A stretch of DNA of 64,000 bases from contig JAHQIW010000107.1 in NCBI GenBank assembly GCA_019055375.1, positions 248,001-312,000 of the forward strand. The letters are read 5' to 3'. Numbering within the stretch: position 1 is the first letter of the stretch; every line of letters begins with the position of its first letter. Origin of the DNA: Parelaphostrongylus tenuis. Lineage: Eukaryota > Nematoda > Chromadorea > Rhabditida > Metastrongylidae. The notes beneath the pieces are model-generated. The model was not told the origin of the DNA and ran no database searches. It worked only from the letters and a program-made list of their open reading frames with translations. The translations under genes were made by a program, and so were the position numbers. Shown here piece after piece: positions 50,831 through 63,956 of the stretch.

Positions 50831-51875
50831 GAGTTTAATGAGTTTCAATACCAGTAGCTGACATTTTTGCCGTATGGATTTCTTCGGAGCATGAAAGGTC
50901 AAAGTGACTTGGATTCTCAAGAACTACTTGACTTATGGATGCTTAAGTCGAAAATTGAACACCTTCTCCAACATTTCCGAGCGGTTGATGATTGATCTTC
51001 GGGTGCGACGATCGATTTTCATTATCTAGCAAGAATTTTTTCTAGGCTTTGGAAAAGAAAAAGTTTTTGTAATGTTTTGATAAATCATAGTTTTTCATGT
51101 ACTCGGGTACATTTCGCGCGTGTATAATTCTTATGCGCGATGAAAGCTCCGAGTGTGAAACGTAATTTTATTCTCGCTCGTACAATACGCATTATGGAAA
51201 TCTGTCTAAAAATCAAATTTAGCTAAGGGTTTTCCGAAATTTGTACTACCGAATAAATGTCAATATAGCCTAAAGAAAAGCCACTCACAGCCCAAGCCGT
51301 GCAATTAAGGCACTCCGAGTAAAAGATGTAGCGTTCTTCTCGCTGCTGCAGCGTATGTGAAAGCCTTTTTAAAACGCAGAGTGTTGAAAAAGCCGAGATT
51401 TAGCTTCCCAATGACTACTGAAACTCTGGTGAAAATTTTTTGTTCGGCGAAAAATACCTTTTGAAAAATCTGAAGGTCTTCAAACGGCATTCCTCGTGCG
51501 TAAAGAGTTATAACGCTGTATTTTTCTTTTTTAGTCTTCCTTTTAATTTGATATGTGTCACTGTCCTGGCACAGAAATCTGATACATCTGCACAAAAAGC
51601 CCTTAAGGAGCTTCCGATAAATGCCAAGTGCCTCGTTATCACAAGTGATTTCACGCAATAAATTGCATCGATTTTTTGATTTAGGCCAGAGAAACCGATG
51701 AGAAAGTTATCGTGGTTTATGGATAGGTAACATGTGCCGTTTGATGGTGAAATATGTAACTAAATAGATGTGATTATGGCGTATACCACTCATGCGCATT
51801 TCTCGCTCTATGTTTTGTTGTCAATGAAGTATTACGTGCTGTTTGTTTTTGCATTTCTTTCAGACTATGAAAGGG

Positions 51876-52185
51876 ATGCTGGTTGGTGCAAAAGTAACTG
51901 CTGTTTCAGAACATAAGATAAAATGGTAAAGCAACAGAGACAGCTCACATCACCAACATCGCACTTGGTCCGGGAACTGATAAAGAACGTACAGTGCAAT
52001 GGCTTTCAAGAAGTTTTATAAAAGAAATGGATTTCAACTTTGCTCTAACCGCAGTTACATTTGTGCCAACCTCATCAGATGTTATAGCAAGGGCAATCAT
52101 CGATGCTAAGCTCTTTGGGACTACAGGAGAGATTGCAGAACAACTCGACGTCGACCATTCTAATATACTCACCATTTGAAGTGAG
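51876..52185 (+). mobile_element. mariner remnant with Hsmar/MADE-like terminal repeat
   Basis: TGGTTGGTGCAAAAGTAACTG at 51881 matches the well-known inverted terminal sequence of irritans-type mariners (GGTTGGTGCAAAAGTAATTG). Downstream, in frame pieces, it reads LGPGTDKERTVQWLSRSF and IIDAKLFGTTGEIAEQLDVD then HSNI, the mariner N-terminal helix-turn-helix motifs. The catalytic domain and 3' end are missing. Confidence 0.7.
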
Positions 52186-52663
52186 TAAAATGTAATGGCG
52201 GTTTCATCGCGATCTGAAGTCGCGATTACTTTGACACTAACTACTGCATTAGATACTGTTGGGTGGCATATCTTGCACTAGATGTGGAATCATCGTGATT
52301 TGTGAATTTGATGCAAAAGGCATTTCAACTCTTTGCCAGGTATAAGTTCTTGATGCTCCTACGAGAACAGATGTGTGGACCTAAGGTGTAGGTAAAACTT
52401 AGTATCTCTAAAACTATGATAGAGCAAGAAACTGCATACTTGCTGGCTCGCCTAAAAACGATTGCGCGATCTCACACAAAATTCTTTCCGCAGAGCATAA
52501 GTATCCGTCTCTCTTCATATAAGTCGACTATGAATGATTCAAAAATAAATGAAGGGTGATGTTCATTGGAAACAGATAATAGATCAGCAGGTCTTAGTTC
52601 TAATAATGGCTTACTAAAATCACCTGAAAATTGTGATATTGAAGTTATTTGAGAAGTTGAGAA

Positions 52664-52966
52664 GCGCATGTGGCGAAGTGGTTAGAGGTGCTCTGCGTCG
52701 CACACGAGATCAATGGTTTAATCTTGCACTCATGGCTCATCAGATCATCCATCACTCCGGGGCTCGGTGAATTGGCACCAAAGAGGTCTCAGACTTGCGT
52801 GGAAGGGTAATCGGCACTTGCTCAGTTCAGTGGAGGGCTACCGCGAGTCGTTGTAAAGGCCGAATATGCATTCAATCACTTCAAACGAAGTAAAAAAATG
52901 AACACGATTGGATGGTGCTTCCCGCAGGGATTGATGCACGCCGAGAGCTCTATCCTTTATCCCTAG
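52664..52966 (+). mobile_element. tRNA-derived SINE (family A)
   Basis: The head GCGCATGTGGCGAAGTGGTT then AGAGGTGCTCTGCGTCGC matches the 9.9-kb copy closely, and the body and the 'ccgagagctctatcctttatcc' tail are present. Only the middle 'cattcaatcacttcaaacg' segment carries an indel. Confidence 0.7.
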
Positions 52967-52969
52967 ATA

Positions 52970-54298
52970 GGTTGGAACTGGACGAAGTACAGGAAATTGT
53001 CTTGGAGCAGTTGGTATTCAGCTTCAACTTCTCCAAATACTTTGATATCACTACGCACAGGTTATCTGGAGGACCAATACCACATTTAAGATCTGGTTTA
53101 CCACCTGCTTACAGTGGATTTCACTCTTCAGTTATATCGAATAAGCAATTTACCTTCTGCGTAGCTTTTTACTGTATCGCTTGATTTGCAAAATTTTACT
53201 TTATGCATGTGAAAAAGAAATGGATACTAGACTAATGAAGAGTTTTGTATGAGAGTGCACGATCGTACTCTAGGAGAACCATTATGCAGTACACACTTCT
53301 TGTTCTATCATTCTATCAAAATACCAGGTGTTAACTATAACCTAAATTCAGAGATGCTCTTAACTTCACAGAAAGGCTACAGCATTTCAAAAGAGTGTCA
53401 TCGAAATCTCTTTCAAAAGTACATCAAGCTTGCAACTTTTGTATTTCTGGTCTACCATTCGCGAATGTCTCCATCTTTTTATGTATGGGTTTGGACGTGG
53501 TATGATTACCCTTTTTCCGCCTTCAATATGGTGGATGTGCGAGATGAGTCGACTCTTCGCGTAATACTGAGATAACTGGGCTGGGACGAAAACACGAGAA
53601 TGTAAGAGAGAGGGATGTTTACCTAGATGTCTGTTGACATTTATCTGATTTTGCCAAGTTGTCAGACCAAAGGAGCACAAATCGGGGGTCGATCAAACGC
53701 CTGAGTAGATAGAGGCGACCTCGTAAAGCAACAGCATTGAAGAGTAGAAAACGGCAATTTTGATTTGAAAAATATCTTCTATATCTCTGTGGCGTTACTC
53801 TCAGTTTTCTGGCTTCGAGATATTATCCACTATAAGCGAAAACCTTACCATTCATTGTTTTTTTTTTTGTGTTTTCATCCGATCGCGTGGTGTTCTTTGC
53901 GTAGCCAACATGAGATCAGGTGTGGTCCATGCGAGCACCATGCAATTTGAGCGTGAAATGTTTGATTTGTTTTCATGATAGTTTTACTTTTTCTGCATAT
54001 AGGAAAGGAAAAAACAGAGGAGTGAAAGATTTCGTCAGCGCAATATTCTTTCGATAGCAATACGTGGATAATGTAAGTTTTGAGTGGCTTATCATCTTTA
54101 GCCTTATCAACTTCTCTTTCTAGTGTGTCTGTTTTATTTATAGGTTCACGCTAAGCGGTGATCGATTTCTATTGACCAAATGATTGGTATGCTATAACAA
54201 TTGATTTTATGACCCAGTGTAGATGCACTTTTTGTTACCGTATTTCGGCCCACAGAAGAATTTTTTAAGGCCCAAAAGAAAGTACCTCATTACCAGTA
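52970..54298. other. upstream region of the ERMP1-like gene
   Basis: No exon or repeat recognised. A possible SL acceptor (CATTACCAG, ending 54296) lies just before the ATG at 54299. A first exon further upstream cannot be excluded. Confidence 0.3.
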
Positions 54299-57200
54299 AT
54301 GGAGAATTCCGATGAAGACACAGTGACGCTACGCTTCTCACATTGGCTTATAATCGTCATTTCTGTGATGTCGTTAACAATGGCAACAATTCACCTCCAC
54401 AACTCTCTGCCAGATCCAGTATCTCCGAAGAGTGGTTGGTTTCAGTGGTTTTCCTAAGACTGAAAGATCTACATCGCTTTCAATTTCCTTATAATCTCTT
54501 CGCTTCATGAATGTCGCTAACAACTGTCATTGAGATACTGAAAGTGTTTTATTCATGGAGAAGAACTCTAGTACAAACGTAAATCTGAGTAGATATTGGT
54601 TGGTAGTAGCTCAAAAAAAGGCGTATTCAAATTCAGCTCGCCAAATGATTGCTAGTGCATATTTGTACGCTCAAGAACCACTGGTATACAAATCATTTTC
54701 CAGACAATAGCCGCTTCTCAGAACTTCGAGCTCGACGATTCTTGTTCGAATTGTCAAACATCGGTCCAAAACCAGCCGGTTCAGAATCATGTGAAGGGCT
54801 TACAAGAAATCATATCTTGAGAGAGTTAGAGTATGTTTGATTTGAAAATGGTTTAGTCAAACCATGACTTTACGACTGCTTCAAAAGTGTTAGGTCAAGG
54901 CAAGACAAGGTGAGGAAACGTTAAGCACCAGCTATAGTGACTTTTCTTAACTAGAAGACGCATTTGTCCTATTCCCAACCGTGAAGTGCTCATGCAGGTG
55001 ATTAGTCGCCATTCCTCGGTCATGCAAACTCATACGTGATCGGCTTTTAACAAGGAGACTGTGGACAATCGAACATCGGTTTTCTAAATTTCACATTGCT
55101 TGATACAACAAACTCCAAGCTTAATTAGTAGCAGGAGGGACTGAGCTATAACTTTCATTGCCAAAATGCTGATAAGGAATTCGAGAACTTGGTTATATCT
55201 GCATAAAATAAAGGGTAGAAAAACATTTGTCCTAAATAGTGTCAAGTGAAGATCGATTATCAGCCACCTATCTGCCGCCACTCTGCTTCTCGCAGGTGTC
55301 ACAGATGTAACAGTTACCAGACCAGAGTAAATAGCGATTGAGCTCTCAAAAATCGCACTCCTGACTAGGTATTGCACGAAATCAAATGTAGCACTTTTTG
55401 AAAGCTTATTAAGGCTTATTTTTTAGCGTCATCAAGTTGTCAGCATCTGTGGAGTTCGAAATTGATGAACAGAACCCATCTGGATGTTTCGACTTAGAGC
55501 GATTCTCTGGCGATCGTATCACGATTTGCTATCGTAATGTATGCGATGTTTGAGTCTTTTCCAAACTATTATTCTCAAACACCTGCTAATTGATCTGCGT
55601 GTTTTCTTAAATGCTCGGTTTTTTCTTACTTTTTATTTCAATGTATTACTAAAGCATGACGCCTGTTATACATTAAAATACAATGCGCTCGAAATAGCCT
55701 CTTCGAACTGAATAACATACCTCATTCTGTAGCAAGTTTCACTAGCTTGTAAATGTATTTACCTTGGAAGCAATTGAACAGTTGAAATCTTGTCCATTAA
55801 AGGGGTGTTCTCAGTGTTTCCCTAGTGTTAGAAAGTGCTTCTGACCCGTAAATATGGAAAATTCAGAAATCCTTGTCAAATTTCAGGTTTCGATCATAAC
55901 CAATTTCACTACTTGAATAACGTTTCGTAGAAATTACATAAAGCTCCTAAGAATCTGTGTAGTCTCAAACTCTTCTCAGCGGAACTACTCTAAAGTGCTT
56001 TATAGCAATATTGTCTTTAAATTGTTCCATTGTTTACACAAGCAGTGGATATATTAGGTTCAAAAAAAATTCGGGGCCACTTGCAAAAAATTGAAAATTT
56101 GTGCATGAATTCCAAGCAAAAGGGTAAGAACTACTCTTCAAAGTAGAAGCCATCGTCTTCTACGACTGTCTGCCATCGGTCCGCCAAGTTTCGGATTTGG
56201 TCGAAGTATCATTCTTTCGATTTCGAATCAAAGAATTCTTGACATGCTTTTCGACTTCATCGAACGACTCAAATCGGACGCCCTGAACGAACTTTGTTTT
56301 CGAGGTCAAGATCTTCAGCATCAAAGTGTTTAAACCACCGTTCAGCAGCAGATTGCTTGTTGTGTTTTCTCTTCAACTTCGTTGATTTCATCCACTGCAG
56401 CTTGCTGTGAAAGACCTTTTATGCAATAATGACGCAATAAAACACGAACTTCGACTGTGTTGTTAGACATGGCGGAGGATGGTAACAAAGTGAATATATA
56501 GAAGAACAATACCTAAGCCTTTGGTGAAAAAATCCCACATAAGAAACTGTAATATTGGCATGATATACATGGGAGTCATCCGTGCTTATTAAACTGCTCC
56601 AGAGCATACTTTCCAACCTAGTATAAAGCGATACAGAATTTATTATCAAACAAATTGTTTGATAGTAATAATAACAAACATGTTGTGAAATTGAATCAAA
56701 TTTCAAGGGTCATCAAACTGTTGATGCGAAATTCAACCAAATTTTCATTGGCTTAGATTGTCGTTTGATAGCAAGCTTGTCAACAGTTGATAATGACCAC
56801 TTAAGCATGCTGCAAGGATTGATAGTATCTAATTAACTGTACTGGTGATTACGTCTTGACTATTACGGTACAAAAGTTTTCTCGAGCTGTTCAGTGTCAT
56901 CTTATTCAGTTGAAAGGCTGATTCGCCACCAGTAATTGAGGGCTTCAGTGACTGTTTGTCACGCATGATAGCTTTTTTTGAAGTTTTGCTGTCATTTTGA
57001 AAAATTGCTTAACCCTTTAACGACCATAGATACTGATTCTGTTACAGGGGCCATAAATAGCCTGAAATTCGGCCTTTTCCATTTTCTTTCTAGAATTTCT
57101 GGGAATTGAACAATGGAATGATAATTTTAAGAAAACCAGTTCGCCGGTCCTTTTCCCATGGTCCATGGAAAAACAAGTACTCATTTTGGTAGGTGCGTAA

Positions 57201-60200
57201 ATAGCGCTTCAACGACACACTCCAACGACGTGTTCGCCCGACTCCAGTGCCGATAGATCGCGTCTCTCATAGATATTGTGCAGCTAATGTTTGAGTTGCG
57301 TATACCGTGTAAATAGCAATGACATTTACATGGTACAGACTGTTTGAAAATAGGCCTACGTTGAAAATTTTTGTCAGCATAGCACGTTATGCTCAGCTTG
57401 AGTGAATATAGATTCCAGAAGCTTTTCTATATCGAAGGAAGAAATGTGTAAAGCTATGGCAGAGTGTCTTTCTCCGTTGGGCGATAATGAAGCCCATTTA
57501 CCAAAACCAACATCATTACAAAAATAATCGGCTAAGATTAATGTCAAAATCATATGCACCTTCAGCTTATATTTCTCCTTCGCCTTTACTCCTTTAGACT
57601 ATTTGTTGGTGCGATTGGTTTGCAAAGCGTGGATTTAGATTTCTAATGTTGCCGTCCGTCTATCCAGAAAGAATTATCATCAAAAAAAGTTCGCTGTATT
57701 ACTGAACTGTCATTACGATAGCTGGCCGACGAGCCCTGGTGAGTCGCTACTATCTCTCTAATTTCCCACTTTACCGGTTTTCAAGAATTGCAGCAAGGAA
57801 GCAATTGCGAAAGTTGAGCTGTGAAGTGTTATATTTAACGTATTTCATTTCACTGCTACTACTTCTAATTTTCCTTTGAAAGAATTTCGAAAAAACTCGG
57901 AAAGATCACCAGATATACAGTCTATAAGTGCCCTATGTGCTACCAGAAGATCGTGCTTTACTTTTCAGTAAATTTTAAATTTAGAATGATCTCGTTACTT
58001 TCGTGACCTAAAATAGGTGTGAAACTTGAGAAAAGCACAGCTGACCTGATATTAGGCTCCATTAACCAAACTGCAAGTCCCAAATATATACTCTTATCTT
58101 GATGCAACTCCATAACGCAGCTTCTTATTGTAAATACAGAGTCTGCTTATACTTACTTACTTTGATACTTAGATGGTCCATCTTCACAAGTTGTGCGGAC
58201 CCCTGCACATATTTCAAATGGTATATTGCTGGTCATGCATATGATATTCCATGGTTTCTTGATGTAACCTTGCAAGGGCTTCAGGTCTTCACGATGTCGT
58301 TTCCATGGAATGGATTTCGGCAATGTTCTTCCTACTCTTTGATTCGGAGATGATAGGCCAAATTCAAAAGCAGAAGTAAGGAAGATAATTAACTGAGCGC
58401 TCACGGATGATGTAAAAGATGGAATGCGTCTGACGAATTGACTTGACAAGATCTGTCTGCTTATGCAAAGCTCACTAATCTTTATTCTGTTCCCATTCCT
58501 GTGGGTCTCATACCAGAGTGGCAAAAAGGCCAAGGGATAGAAATTTGATCCAGTCAGACATCATGCGGACCATGAAAGCGTCAATGTGTTGATGGACATG
58601 TAAATCGTTTCAAAATTCTTCCAATTTGTCAACTCGCCATTAACTTCCAGATTTGAAATTAAGAAAAGATATTGAGAAGTTCTTAGGAAGAAATTCATGC
58701 AGAGCCATACAGCGATAGGACAAAGTTATTAATTGAGTTTTTCAAGTCTCAACTTCGTTTCTGTTCGAAAGTTACAAACGTTTGATAGAAGCAGCATCAA
58801 CGCATGTGTTAAGCACGATTTTTTCTTATGATCTGCTCACACTGATACAGTCAGACAATTGGAGCCACTTTACACAGGTGGTTCGGATGGCCTCATTTCG
58901 TGCGCTTTGATGATGGAGCTGATTCGTTTGCTAGTTCGTCAACCTCATGTGCTCACTAGATACGACGTAGTATTTCTTTTCAATGGAGCAAAAGAATCAA
59001 TCTTGCAGGTGAGGTGCATATTCCTGAAAATCTTTATTTCTACGGATCAAACACATTTTATGAGGAAAGCAAAATGTATGTGCAAGCTGATCCTTTTCAC
59101 TTTCACACTGCGCCTCTTCAATTACACAATGGAATCAGAGGTTGAGGAATCGTTGTTCAGGGTGCACACGGTTTCATTACTCAGAATCGATGGAGAAATG
59201 ATGTACGCGCTTTCATCAATTTGGAAGCCAGTGGTAGTGGTGGTAAGGAGCTCCTTTTTCAAGCTGGTGAGTCTCAAACGTCTTCTGTATGCTTAAAGTA
59301 ATTTGTTAAGAAATTATATAGCCTTTTAACTTTAGAAGATAAACCTCAAATTATACTCAACTGCTTATACAAATTGGAAATCTGGAGCCTATCGGTCTTC
59401 CTCATCATGATACATGCTCTCCTTCTCTTTGCCAATAACATCTTTCCTTCTACAACCCACAATTTTCCTGCCTTTTTTTCTTGAAGTAGTGTCTCTTACA
59501 CCAATTTCACCCAGCAAGTCGCGATGATGCCCTCCAGTGTATCACTGATATTAACAGATATCACACTTTGGAAGTCAACAAATGAGAACTTATACTTGAC
59601 AATTGACAGGAATTTTTTATTTTGCTCCTTTTTAGAATATTCTCATTATACATCCAGCAATGCCGAGTGATATGCAAAACTCGAAATCTCAGGCGAAGGT
59701 TAAACACGTGTTTCATTTGTACTGAAGGGACATGCTACCACTACGCCACCGAGATTTTTGCTCTAATATCTATTCAATACATTGTAACGAATTTCGACTA
59801 AAACAGCGTCTTGAAACCTCTCTAAAAATTTTTAATCTGAATATGTTAGTCGGACAACTTTTCCACCTAACTGCTTATCGAAAATGAGCAGAAGCTAAAG
59901 AAAAGTTATCCACCGTTGTTGGTGTATTCAAGCAATTAAGGAAGGAAATAAGATTTTAGTGAGACTATGCATGGTTTCATCTCTCAGCATGTCAACTGAT
60001 CGGTTCTGAACACTATTCACAGCGCAGGTCGTTCGAATCAGTGGCTATTAGATGCATATCGAACGGCAGCCGTTTATCCTCATTGCTCAGTTATCGCTCA
60101 GGAAATCTTTCAAAGCGGATTGTTTCCTGGTGACACGGATTTTCGTGTCTTTAGAGACTACGGCAAAATTCCAGGTAGGCTTTTCTTCTAGTCATCCTTC

Positions 60201-62096
60201 ACTCTACTGCCTATTGAGATAACGTCGTTGTTTTGGGATTGGACTTGGCTTTTGTGCAAAATGGTTATTGGTGGCATACTGAATTTGACGAGGCACGCAG
60301 AATCACTCCAGGCTCATTACAAAGGGCAGGTATGATAGTATAATACAGTTTACATGTATCTTTTTATCTTTGCTGTATGATTGCATAGCTTAACCTTAAA
60401 TCTTTTGAGTTCGTTCAATAACTCCTCATGAGATCATAGCTCTGTTAGATGACATTTGTATTCCTGAAAAATTGTTTAGGTGATAACGTGTACGCTATAT
60501 TGTTACACCTCCTCCAGGTCACCATATCTTAATGATTCAGCTGTTCACGATGGCCAGAAATATGTGTACTTTGACGTTCTAGGTAGCGTTTAACTTCACT
60601 ATAATCGCCGACTTATTTCTATTAACACTTAAGTTGCACCATAGGGGATTGTGCTGTTTTTCAAAAATTAAACAGCAAGTAGATGAGACCATTTGCTCCT
60701 CGCCAAAATATTGACTATTGGGTTTCGTAGTTGACTAGTTCTGTAATGATTCATTAGACCAAAAAGTTTAATATCCAGGACTGTTCGTTGTCTTCTACCC
60801 AGAAACGGTCGCTAATTCAATCAATCTTATTCTTATCGTTGCCGTTCTAGTAAAGGTATCAGCTCATGTTATATATTATGGTGAGTAGTTGATACTATAT
60901 ATTTCGAAAAGGCCTCTCCCGTCAACGGCATATGGCACTGATTTTGAAATCGCTTTTTCAACTAACACTTCGGCAGCCGGTTTATTCTTGGAGTCCACTG
61001 TGTACTCATAAACATGAATTTTTCAGTAAAGAAGTAGAGCGCGAAGGAATTTAATACAATCATCAGATTTCATATCGTCACATTTATTTCAGTGGATTTT
61101 CTGAGTAATCTTTTTTTCAGGAGATTCATTCAAAGAAGCCATTATTCATTATATTATCGTCATTGCATCTATGACTGCTGTGGTTACCATTACGTCCTAC
61201 TTAACGCTTTTCATTTGGGGACCAATGCCGTGGTATGTCCATAGTAATTTTTCCATTTAGAGTAATCTGTCAGTGACGAAATATGTCCAATATTTTGACA
61301 TTTAAGGTATTCAATCCATGGACTGGCACTGCTAATTTATGGATTGCCTACTTTATGGACAGGTACCAATACTATGTTGTTTTTGACACCAAAAGCTGAT
61401 GGTCAAGATAAAGAGGTCTCTAGTACATTATAGTGATTGGGAAGATGGAAAGACTGACACATACGTGGCTATACGAGCCATAAAAAAATTGTACATGGGT
61501 TGGAGCAGAGTGGTCTGTATGAATCACATGAATAGTAGCTTCTTTATGCAAAAATCAGGCACTGTTTCATTTCGATTTAGAGTGTACAGCGATGTATTCC
61601 TTAAACGACTGATCTTTCTACATCAAAGATAGCTGTAGTAACCCAATTCTTAAACTCTTTACTTGATGCTCTTCATTCAGGATCACGCAGAGGCTATTGA
61701 GAATGTGCATCAGCTCTTAGTGTCCATCATTCTCACAATATTAACTCTAAAGGGTGTTGCTAGTAGCTTTATGTTTGCTCTTATGCTGCTTCCACTCGTC
61801 AAGGATGTCCTTCCCCTGAAAAGTAAACGATTTTAAGTATCTATATCACTGATTGCATAGTGACCGGAGTGTTGTAACAACCTTATGACTAGTCTTCAAA
61901 TATTGTATTTCTAGATACATGGGTGACCGTATTTACTCACTTATTTCTGAATCTACCCTGCTTTGTGATGTTCATATATCAATCGGTAATGCTACTTTCA
62001 ATTTCTATTCCTATTATGGGAAGAATTAAATCGAATCCTGAAGGAGTCGTCGCAACTTTCGCAACTATTCCAGTTTTCGTTATCGTTCTTACAATG
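54299..62096 (+). CDS. ERMP1: ERMP1-like ER metallopeptidase (M28), 5' 14 exons, with inactivating changes
   Basis: Exons: 54299-54434, 54704-54830, 55427-55538, 57639-57738, 58878-59008, 59161-59266, 60028-60174, 60237-60329 (acceptor lost; cryptic start 60219), 60480-60582 (frameshift), 60779-60880, 61121-61232, 61307-61415, 61681-61822 and 61915-62096; about 567 codons of a family near 900 aa. The N terminus has a cytosolic tail and signal-anchor ([18 protein letters not shown]). M28 metal ligands are visible: NCHYDS, GGSDG, NGAKES, INLEASG and WWHTEFD. Multi-span helices follow from exon 10. Human ERMP1 has NGAEEN where this has NGAKES, so the general-base Glu is Lys. Human ERMP1 acts in the ER membrane. 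All other splice sites keep phase, so the decay is recent, or the sequence has errors. The last third lies outside or was not found; 62228-62290 may be a remnant out of phase. Confidence 0.85.
55539..57638. other. ERMP1 intron 3 (2.1 kb) with mariner and TTAA-end relics
   Basis: It holds the mariner fragment at 56045-56475. At 57013 it has a piggyBac-type terminal sequence, TTAACCCTTTAACGACC, without a visible partner. No exon recognised between the RN codons at 55538 and ISNVAVRL at 57639, which join in phase. Confidence 0.45.
56045..56475 (-). mobile_element. mariner N-terminal fragment
   Basis: From 56472 on the minus strand it reads [20 protein letters not shown] then [16 protein letters not shown]. 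This is a mariner transposase start (helix-turn-helix with 'A..INEV.G'). Frame breaks follow, then RTDGRQS..TMAS-like residues. The low-coordinate end 'attaggttcaaaaaaaattcggggcc' could be a decayed terminal repeat. Confidence 0.65.
59655..59765 (-). mobile_element. tRNA-like relic in ERMP1 intron 6
   Basis: The minus strand reads CTCGGTGGCGTAGTGGTAGC, an A-box-like head. The B-box is weak, so I call a SINE or tRNA relic rather than a gene. Confidence 0.3.
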
Positions 62097-62319
62097 GTAA
62101 GTCACAAGCTCTAAGGGTCAATATCATCAAAAGACTCCCAGGGAAACGCGTTGCTCAGTCAGTAAAAACTCGTCCCAACTTTCAAATATTATTTTCCCAA
62201 AATTGTCCTGTTTCAAACCATCTGTAGCGTTATCCTTACTGTGCACCACATTATTAAGCTACTCATTGCCGATTCGTGGGTTATCCAAATGGTGTAAAAC
62301 GAGAGCAGGACGTGCGTGT

Positions 62320-62455
62320 TTGAGTCTCGCCTTCTTCAAAGCCGCCTTGTTGTTCTAAGGCATTCAGCGGCTTGTCTTCGCAAAATAACTGGAAGACACA
62401 AAGAAACTAAGCGGCTCTGAAGAAGGCAAGACTCGCCGAAACGCATGTTCAACAA
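62320..62455. repeat. short fold-back with decayed hammerhead-like motif
   Basis: 'gtctcgccttcttcaaagccgcc' (62327) is inverted at 62411-62437 ('gcggctctgaagaaggcaagactcgcc'). The plus-strand part has GGCU-CUGAAGA-A-GGC...GCC-GAAA as at 7.5 kb, but the nucleotides after GAAA no longer fit stem III and stem I. Confidence 0.45.
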
Positions 62456-62735
62456 GCACCACTGCTGACAACTTTGGATCCTTGAAAAACACTGAATCAT
62501 TTGATCCATGCCAAGATTAAGTGGAAGTCGGTCCTGGGAATCATCTGAAAATATAATAATATGTTGCACTACATATATTTAATTCAATGTGTTGATGTTA
62601 ATCAATGATTTGAACTATCACTATTTATCTAATAAGCTAATATACCAATGAATGATCAAAGGCAACTTCGATATAGGCTAGAAAACCCCTTTTTCATGTT
62701 CGATTCTTATTTCAGATCATGACAGGCTAAAAGGT

Positions 62736-63025
62736 TAAAGGACAAATCTTGCGGCGTTGAGCTCCCTGAGGGATACGCCGCGCATTCGTCTCCAATTTTT
62801 AACTTCGTTTAAGGGATTGAATGCACATATCTGGCCTTTACAATGACTCGCGGTGGCCTGCGGCTGAACCGAGTCAGTGTCGCCTATCCTCGCAGAGAAG
62901 TCTGAGACCAGTCTGGTACCAAGTTATCGACCCCGGAGGGATGGATGGCTTGGTGAGTCATGAGCGCGGGATCGAACCATCGACCTGTGTGCGACGCAGA
63001 GCACCTCTAACTACTGTGCCACGAA
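62736..63025 (-). mobile_element. tRNA-derived SINE (family A), well preserved, minus strand
   Basis: Read on the minus strand it starts near GTGGCACAGTAGTTAGAGGT, with GGTTCGATCCCGCGC as B-box. It has 'accccggaggg' and 'gggatgg' body blocks inverted, ending 'tagcctgtcatgatc'. With the 9.9- and 52.7-kb copies it gives a usable consensus. Confidence 0.7.
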
Positions 63026-63049
63026 CATAACAATTGTATTGTATGCATA

Positions 63050-63880
63050 TTAAGACAAAGAAATTGGTACTGTACATTTTTGGTTCTCAAAGCAGCACTT
63101 GCATATATACAACCCTCTAGAGATCAAAATGCGCCACTTTTGGAGGGAGTTATCAGAAGCATCAGAGATGACAAGCGATGCCGATACCGGCCGCGCCATG
63201 CGGTCCCACGCTTCGGGATCTCGTATTATCTGACAGAGAAAGAGAGAGAGAGAGAGAGATGCTTTGCCTACCCGCTCACAATACGCTGCGTCATCGCACT
63301 GGGTGGTCGTCGAACGGGGGCGTCGTTGGTTAGGGCTCGGTATCTTAAAGTACCAAGCACCTCTGGCCTTCTACTCGGGGCCGAACCATGACCATAATTT
63401 TTGGAATGCCATTCCGGGGTATCCGGTGCGGCGCGTAGCGTAAGTAAACAGCACGGAGAGTGGGGTGGTGAGCTTCACTTCGTGTTTCGGGATGCCGGTC
63501 TTGTCTTTGGATCTCGAAGAGAACGTACGATCTGTTTCGTTAACCGAGAACTACTTAGATTTCTGCGGTCTTGTCAGTAATGGCCCAAAGCTGTTCATTT
63601 CAAGAGATCAGAATGTAGCACCTTAGTGGTTTTGGTCGACGAGTTCTATACACCAGAAATGTATCGGTTTCATTAGGTTTCGTCGATAACTTGATGTAAC
63701 AATTTGTAGCAATTCGCTTTACGAATGCTTGGGTTGTGCTTGTGTGGTCTGTCGGTAGTCGTGTTGCGTTGTGCGTTGTATGTTGTACTTGGATCAATGC
63801 GTGTACGTCGATCGAATCTTAATTGACGGTATCACAATTAACAGTGAATACAGCTTCATAACAAACAACTTATAACTACG
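63050..63880. other. unassigned, G+C-richer stretch downstream of the SINE
   Basis: The region 63100-63600 is clearly richer in G+C than its flanks and includes a GA run at 63236-63260. It may be an uncharacterised repeat or a 5' region of another gene. No family recognised. Confidence 0.3.
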
Positions 63881-63881
63881 A

Positions 63882-63913
<32 letters not shown>

Positions 63914-63924
63914 TAATAATAATA

Positions 63925-63956
<32 letters not shown>

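Noticed and set aside
51440..51661. Exon encoding VLAQKSDTSAQKALKELPIN
   Set aside because: Looks peptide-like after a TTTTTTAG acceptor, but no family match, no donor and no partner exons.
57010..57260. Complete piggyBac-like element in ERMP1 intron 3
   Set aside because: Only one end is visible; no inverted partner was found within the intron.
60503..60540. A 23-nt intron explaining the ERMP1 frameshift (GT..AG around 60518)
   Set aside because: Too short for a spliceosomal intron, and removing it would delete the conserved SPYL residues.
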